Of a DNA stretch of 64,000 nucleotides, positions 58,105-64,000 are shown piece after piece. Source of the stretch: Nilaparvata lugens. Lineage: Eukaryota > Arthropoda > Insecta > Hemiptera > Delphacidae. Each line of letters starts with the position of its first letter. Position 1 is the stretch's first letter. The translations under genes were made by a program, and so were the position numbers. Where the stretch lies: positions 13,247,098 to 13,311,097 of the forward strand of contig NC_052505.1 of NCBI RefSeq assembly GCF_014356525.2. Reading direction: 5' to 3'. The notes beneath the pieces were generated by a model. That model saw nothing but the letters and a program-made list of their open reading frames with translations, was not told the DNA's origin and searched no databases.

Positions 58105-60178
58105 CCTCTTCGCCAGCACTCTGAGCAAGATTGATGTGTTGTTAGTTGAAAGTCTCTGTTGTATGATGCCGAACCTCTCCGCAGACGAAGAGAGGCTCCC
58201 CGATTCCGAGCAGAGCGAGTGAGAGAGAACGTCGTCATTGATGTTGGAGAAGTGTGTTAGTGTTAGAGGATCCGTCGGAAGACGTTTGGCAATTCATCGA
58301 GAGAGCAGGAGGGTTTGGGGTCTAACCGAGACAGCTAACCGTAGATATCTATCATGCTTTATCCAGCTACATATCATCGGCCTGTCTTCATTGAATCAAC
58401 CTTTTAATTTTCAACCCACCAGAATTTGCAACAACAATACCCTAACAGTATCTAGAAGACTTACACACTCGTTTCACAACATCATCTAAGTGCTTATTAT
58501 TCATAATGTATACTCAAGAGTAAGCTTGAGAAAGTGTTTCACTTTTTGCGTTTTGGTGCTGTTGATTGATTTTGTACATTACAGTTTCATTCTTCTGAAC
58601 TCAGACCACGTTTCAAATCATGTTAAGTATCGTTTCTACTTAGTACTGTAACTTTGAAGTACTGGAAAAAGAGGAAAATTTGTTTGGTAGATAGGAAAAT
58701 AAAATACTGTCTGATGGAAGAACAAGACTTGAAGCTTTCTTGGAGCTTCCACGTTTCATCAGAGATCCTTGAGTTTTGAGTGAGTGGTTTAGTCAAGTGA
58801 TAGAATCTCCATATTGCTTACAATATTGAATTTCATATTGTCTTTGAATAATTCACAATGATAAATTATTCGAATATTCTCTCAGTTCGCATCAATTATG
58901 TAGTGATACACTAGTGACATGAATGCACCTAAAATATACAGAAGTATACATGATGCAGGAATGACAGACATAAATGTCATTGTATTCCATACATAAATAA
59001 ACCTGTATCTGTAGTTCAATTTTAGAATTCATCTATCAAAGAATGCAGCACTGCAGCTGTTTTTGTAAAAATATGAACGAATACAATCATATTCGTCTAA
59101 AATGTTACTTGACGTATTATGAGATAAACCTGTCTTATTCAAATGGAACTAGTAACTGATTTGATCACTTTTGGAGCTCTGATCAAACCTGTAAAATGAA
59201 CTGTTCATTGAGTATCATTCATTGGAATATTGAGAGGATTTTCAATCCGACAGTAACGTATTCACAGGAAACTAGATTCTTCAAACATCAAACAGTTGTT
59301 AATGTCATATACGACTGATAATATTGGAATTTATGGAACAAACCTGCTGTTCCTTCCCAATCATATTTATATGATTTGTGATTGTATCTATGAATAAATG
59401 ATTAAATGATTTAGTATTTGAATTTTGTACAATTTGTGCTGATTCGAATTTCTCGCGTTATTGAAGCATCTGAAATGTAGGTGAGCATTGAATACATATA
59501 TACATGTGGGTAGGGTGGAGTAAAGTAGGCTACAACATTATGTAATCTAGGATGCTGACGTATGTCATGATCGAATAGGCAATTGCAGTAATCAGAGGGT
59601 TCTTGTTTTGAAATGAAATAATGATGGTTAGCCTATTGTGTGACACATGAGTGCTACCAAATTGATCAGGAAACTATGAGGAGGTCGTCAAAGCTGCAGT
59701 TCACAAGCATTTTGGTCATTGATCAAATTGAACAAGGGAGTTGCAATTGCGTCACTGTTGATGTGACAATTCAAACAGTCAGTGCTTATTCGACGATAAT
59801 GGGCGTCTTTGTTGCTGGACCCCACTCTATTATCATCCTATTATTCCACACAGCCATATTATCAGCGAGAATAAACTTTATTTCACGACTTGGTTGGTGA
59901 TATTGTCAATTATATTATTCTAGAGAGTCATTAGATCCGTTTGAAATCATTATTCTTGATGATTGTTTTGATAATCTCATTTGTAATACTCTATTCTCAT
60001 CAAGAGAAAACAGTAAATTCATGATTTGTTCGGAAGTGAGAATTGTTTTGTTATCATATTTGTTGTTGTCAAGAATAACGTTTCAACGAATATCAGTGAT
60101 GATGTCACTGTAAAATAAATTATAATAACTATCCTTAGTTCGTTCAGGTTTTCATAATTTTTTATCTTCAGAACAAAT
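58105..60178. other. No gene supported
   Basis: 58105-58330 is GC-richer with a short + frame (58238-58489) lacking a domain; the rest is AT-rich. A 86-codon + frame at 59640-59900 is unsupported. Confidence 0.45.
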
Positions 60179-60354
60179 GTAAAACGAATGTGATGTCCTT
60201 TTCTAGTCATTCTGATATTCATTCCCAAAATACCACAATACCAGAAGTAGATTGAACCTGAGCAATGTAAAACCAATGTGATGTCCTTTTCTAGTCATTC
60301 TGATATTCATTCCCACAATACCACAGTACCAGAAGTAGATTGAACCTGAGCAAT
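60179..60354. repeat. 88-bp tandem duplication
   Basis: Units 60179-60266 and 60267-60354 share TGTGATGTCCTTTTCTAGTC and AGAAGTAGATTGAACCTGAG. Three substitutions by eye (CGAATG/CCAATG, CAAAATA/CACAATA, CACAATA/CACAGTA). Confidence 0.93.
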
Positions 60355-62602
60355 TAATAATTTCGGTGCAAATCCAGTCATGTGAGTTTTAGGGCGAGTG
60401 CAATTAGTTAGATTTTTTAACCAATTACCATTGAACATTGAAGACTTGTCTGTGAGAGATTTTAAACTCAGAATTAAAGATTTTCTAATGAGAAACTGCT
60501 TTCACAATCTGAGTGAATATTTTAGCTTATATGAAGAATTTATAAATTGTGATGATATTTGATCCTGTGTAAATGTATGACAATGATTGTGATTTTCATG
60601 ACGTGGCCCAAACTTGTTTTACACTTGTCGTTGGCAATAAATGGATTTGATTTAATAATTCAAAGATATTCCGATAATGATTCTTCTAAAAAGTCCCAAG
60701 AAAAGAAAACTTCTCTAACAAGAGAAACTCCAAACGTGGACAGCTAAAAAATCTTAGTTGATGAGAAAATCGAGTTTGACCATGCACTATTCATTTTCAA
60801 TCCCGAAGGAGCAAGTTGAGAATTGATAGTGTGATCGGGGAAAAGAGACAGATGGTACATCAAGATGGAATAACGCTTGATCCCAAAAGATGGAGAAGGA
60901 GATCCGAAGCTCAATGTGATACAATTTACGACTAGAGTGCTGTCCAGGACAGCTCAGTTGTAAAACTGGCCATTGCTTTTGTGAAGGTATAAAATGCAGT
61001 AAATGTATCTGAAAACAACAAATATCTAAGCCGTTACTCTATGGAGTTATTGAGAGAGTAATTCGAGGAAGCTTTAAATTTTGATTCTGAAGAAGAAAAG
61101 TAGTTGGTGATAGAAGGAACATTATGAAGTGTTTTAAAATTGAAGACTTAAAATGTGACCCACATTTGGACACTCTTTGAATGCTTTAATGGAGAAGGTT
61201 TATTATCCAATGTTTATTATCAACCAAAAAGATGGGGTTCTCAAGATTTATTGATTTTATTCCTACAGTAGAGAACATTTTCATATCTCACATTCTGTTC
61301 CAAACTATTATGGAAAAATTCTGTCAAATTTTCATGTTATGAGGGCTGAATTACACGAAATAATTTGAGAACTGTTATGAATCTCAAGAATATTCACCAA
61401 CAAAGAAGTCAAACGCGATTACAAAATTCAATGTTATAGGAGAGCAAAATATAGCTTGCATTGGTGATGGTGATTTTTGTACATTCAACGATTTTTGTAC
61501 TAGTTGTAATACTAAAATACGTACTAAGGTAGGGTTGAACCCTTAGGTGAGTTCTGAACCACCGAGAAATGGTTGCCAAAGATAATTACATTGAGCGAAT
61601 CTGGCCAATGATTTATCAATGATTGAGTATATGGTATAAATAGTGTATAAATGTTGCATTAAATCATTCAGTGATAATAGCTTCGAATTTATAAATATAT
61701 TGAAGGAGAGACCTTGATAATGAAATCGATTCATTTGCAGAAATAGAACCGAAAAGTAGAAAATTTCAATTCTATTCTTATCTGTACAATTGGATAAATA
61801 ACTCTTTTTGATAAAAATACAAATGTATGCGGTTCAGTTTCGCACAGCATCGGTTCGGCTGAATTGGCCGGCTGGGATCATTTCATTCCTCATAAACAGC
61901 AATGCAAACGTCATCCTGTCAATGATTGGGACCACAAAGTGATAAGCATGACATTCTCAGCGTTTTGCGTCATTTCTTTACTCTAGTGAAATTGGTTTTT
62001 GACTGCAGAGCTCCAACGTGAATAGCGGGACAGGGTTGTGAAAGAGAGAGGGATTGGGAGAGAGTAGTGTGAGTTGACAGTTTTCTCGTTTCTCGTTTCT
62101 GTTGATCGCAGGGAGCTGGCGGTCCTTGGTTTTTGTTTTCTCCCGATTCCGTTCGTATGTGTCAGAGACCGATGGATATCCATTGTTGAGGCGATGTTTT
62201 ATGGCGCGGAAAATGCCATCCTACCCGGCTTCAACAATTAAATTCAATTTATATTTTGCAGCTGAATCTCGTGCCAGTGTTATGCGAAGCATGATTTGAT
62301 GCCTCATGAGGCGCTTGGTGAGCGGGCTCCAATATGATTTTCTCGAGTTGAGCAAATATTGTCATTTCCACAATGGACTTTATCAATAACACAGGCAATC
62401 AAACATCCTTTTTGAAAGGGATCTTTAAAAAAAAAATAATTTCTGTCTCTAATGATGATATTCAAGATACTCCCTGACTGTACTGGGTTAACAAGGTGAA
62501 ATAATAAGAATAACAATATTTCTTTATTATCTTAAAATGTATATATTCAAGGCTTCCGTACTTATTTATCTTTTTTTTGTATAGGGCTACTTGTAATAAA
62601 AA
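60355..62602. other. No gene supported
   Basis: AT-rich. 60780-60990 and 61820-62250 are somewhat GC-richer and could be old coding remnants, but stops interrupt every frame within about 70 codons. Confidence 0.4.
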
Positions 62603-62764
62603 TAGAAAGAAAAATAAAAAATCTCAGTACCCTCTTTGAATTATTTAATCACAACATGTTTCGGACATTGATGCCATTTTCAAGTCAAAAATGGCATCAA
62701 TGTCCGAAACATGTTGTGATTAAATAATTCAAAAAGGGTACTAAGATTTTTTATTTTTCTTTCT
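62603..62764. mobile_element. Near-perfect hairpin element, 78-bp arms, 6-bp loop
   Basis: Left arm 62603-62680 and right arm 62687-62764 are almost exact inverted copies around the loop CAAGTC. The arms contain CACAACATGTTTCGGACATT and its complement. A single-arm relative, diverged, lies at about 8815-8890. The near-identity of the arms implies a recent origin or ongoing gene conversion between arms. Confidence 0.88.
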
Positions 62765-64000
62765 ACCGTACTTAATTTCTTATTAAATAAGAAAATTCTA
62801 CAAATTTTGTAGAATAACATCATAGTGCCTTTTTTGAGAAGTTTTCAATATAAAATGACAAATTAAAACTAATATTCAATATTCATTTTAATGCAGAAGA
62901 AATTATGTTGACCTTTTTCAACATATTTGTGAAGCTTTGAGTGTTAGTAAAAACGGAGTTTGAAGCATTCATTTACAGAAATGCATTTTCCAATCATCTA
63001 TAAAGATCGTACAATGATGATAAGAGAATAAATGATCACATTGAATTAATGGACTTGTGACTCACAAAATTTTAAAAACTCAGAATCCCGATTGAATAGA
63101 GAATTATTTAGGATTCAAGGGGTATTTTCAAGTTCAAGTATCCACTTGCACTAGAAATAAACAGCTAGACTTCAGATATTAGAACGCTAGAGAGCCTCAT
63201 CCGAGCGGAAAATATTGAAAATGATTTTCACTCACCAATAAGCTCTGTTCAGCTCATCGATTGTTATAAATCTATTGGAAAATGCTAATGAGCGCCCAAC
63301 TTACTAATTACTAACTCAGATTTTATATAATTTGGTAAACTATTATGGAGCTGATTGAAGATGCTACAGACTCAGGAAAGGTTCCCCAGCGCTGAACATC
63401 TATTCAAGCTAATTATATGAACTTGTCTTGAAGGAATGCTTTGTTATCCGAACCAGCCTGAGTTTAAAAAATGTATAGCCGGACTTGCAGTTGACAGGAC
63501 GTCGTCTGCAAAGCCTTGAATAATTGTTTGCAAGATGACGAACAAAGCGTAATGGAAAATTTCTCTTGTCTTCTAAACCAAAAAAGCTCTTCCACTAAGC
63601 TCCAACTAGATTAGAGATTGGGATACTTGGAATACTGATTTTTTTCTGAGACGAGTTCCATAATGGGAGAAAGAATCTAGTGAGAATGGAGGACTCTATC
63701 AACTATGAACGAACCCGTTGCTGAAAATCTAAACCCTAATCAGAAAAACACTGAACTTTCAAATTTAAAATTGAATGATTACAGTTGAAAAGGACAAGGA
63801 AAACTTCAAAAATGAGTCTCACTGTCATGCTATAACGGTCGCAGTTCTCAAGCAGGATCTGAGAACATGGAACTCATATGGATTAATCAATTGGGAAAGA
63901 TTGGTTGTCTTGGATATACGTTGAAATTTTAGAGGTGGAATACTTTTTTGTGAGACGATTCTCATGATCTTGATTTTGTGAAAAATTCAGTCGAAATGAA
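62765..64000. other. No gene seen
   Basis: AT-rich to the window end, no frame above 60 codons and no recognised repeat. Confidence 0.5.

Noticed and set aside
57763..58222. Pro/Ser-rich and Arg-rich frames as genes
   Set aside because: They are translations of a TCC-type low-complexity tract on both strands.
1..64000. tRNA, rRNA and snRNA genes
   Set aside because: I looked for box-B-like GGTTCGA motifs and tRNA arm patterns and found none I could support by eye.

Overview
This is an AT-rich, intron-scale stretch of an animal nuclear genome. I read it as an insect and most probably a sap-feeding hemipteran of the planthopper kind; that rests on the style of the interspersed repeats (a GGCCCGGTTGCACA-type MITE, foldback elements carrying a CCGAAAC motif, non-LTR and LTR retroelements) and not on a species-diagnostic gene. 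There is no bacterial gene structure, no operon and no CRISPR array. Almost all open frames are chance frames or transposon remains.

The best candidate for a host gene lies on the + strand. An exon ending at 21168 (ATG at 20979, hydrophobic leader, GTAAGT donor) and an exon at 56563-56724 (TTTTTTGCAG acceptor, GTGAGT donor, very cysteine-rich) have compatible phases. If joined, they encode the N-terminus of a secreted or membrane-anchored Cys-rich protein, and nearly everything between them, about 35.4 kb, is one intron filled with repeats. The join is an inference.

Layout: 1-9.8 kb, intergenic or intronic DNA with foldback fragments, a small-ORF repeat (about 4.64-5.7 kb) and a 45-bp minisatellite (6.04-6.22 kb). 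9.88-15.41 kb, a decayed APE-type non-LTR retrotransposon sitting exactly between two 1.07-kb direct copies of flanking DNA. 15.4-20.8 kb, sparse. 20.8-21.2 kb, first exon candidate. 21.8-25.7 kb, a long-armed foldback MITE, a CTAGGGCC-ended repeat, a 16-bp minisatellite and a 0.95-kb TIR element. 29.0-33.76 kb, a tandem duplication of a 2.35-kb unit. 35.9-37.5 kb, another interspersed repeat. 40.9-51.35 kb, a 7.7-kb LTR element on the minus strand between two copies of about 1.16 kb of flanking DNA. 51.4-56.5 kb, sparse. 56.56-56.72 kb, Cys-rich exon. 56.7-64 kb, sparse, with a pyrimidine-rich tract, short tandem duplications and a near-perfect 78-bp-arm hairpin.

The most unusual object is the LTR element. 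Its LTRs share more than 2.2 kb. It encodes only Gag plus two tandem retropepsin-like domains with altered catalytic triads, and no reverse transcriptase or integrase. The LTR itself is largely a chain of short perfect hairpins whose stems change in a compensatory way while the loops keep a recurring TCTGnAAC or AGCTGnACC core. A second interesting signal is a three-way-junction module (GAGA / GGT-ACC / GAAAC-palindrome / TCTC) with hammerhead-like geometry, shared by separate copies of a foldback family. A third is that two retroelements are each bounded by >1-kb host duplications.
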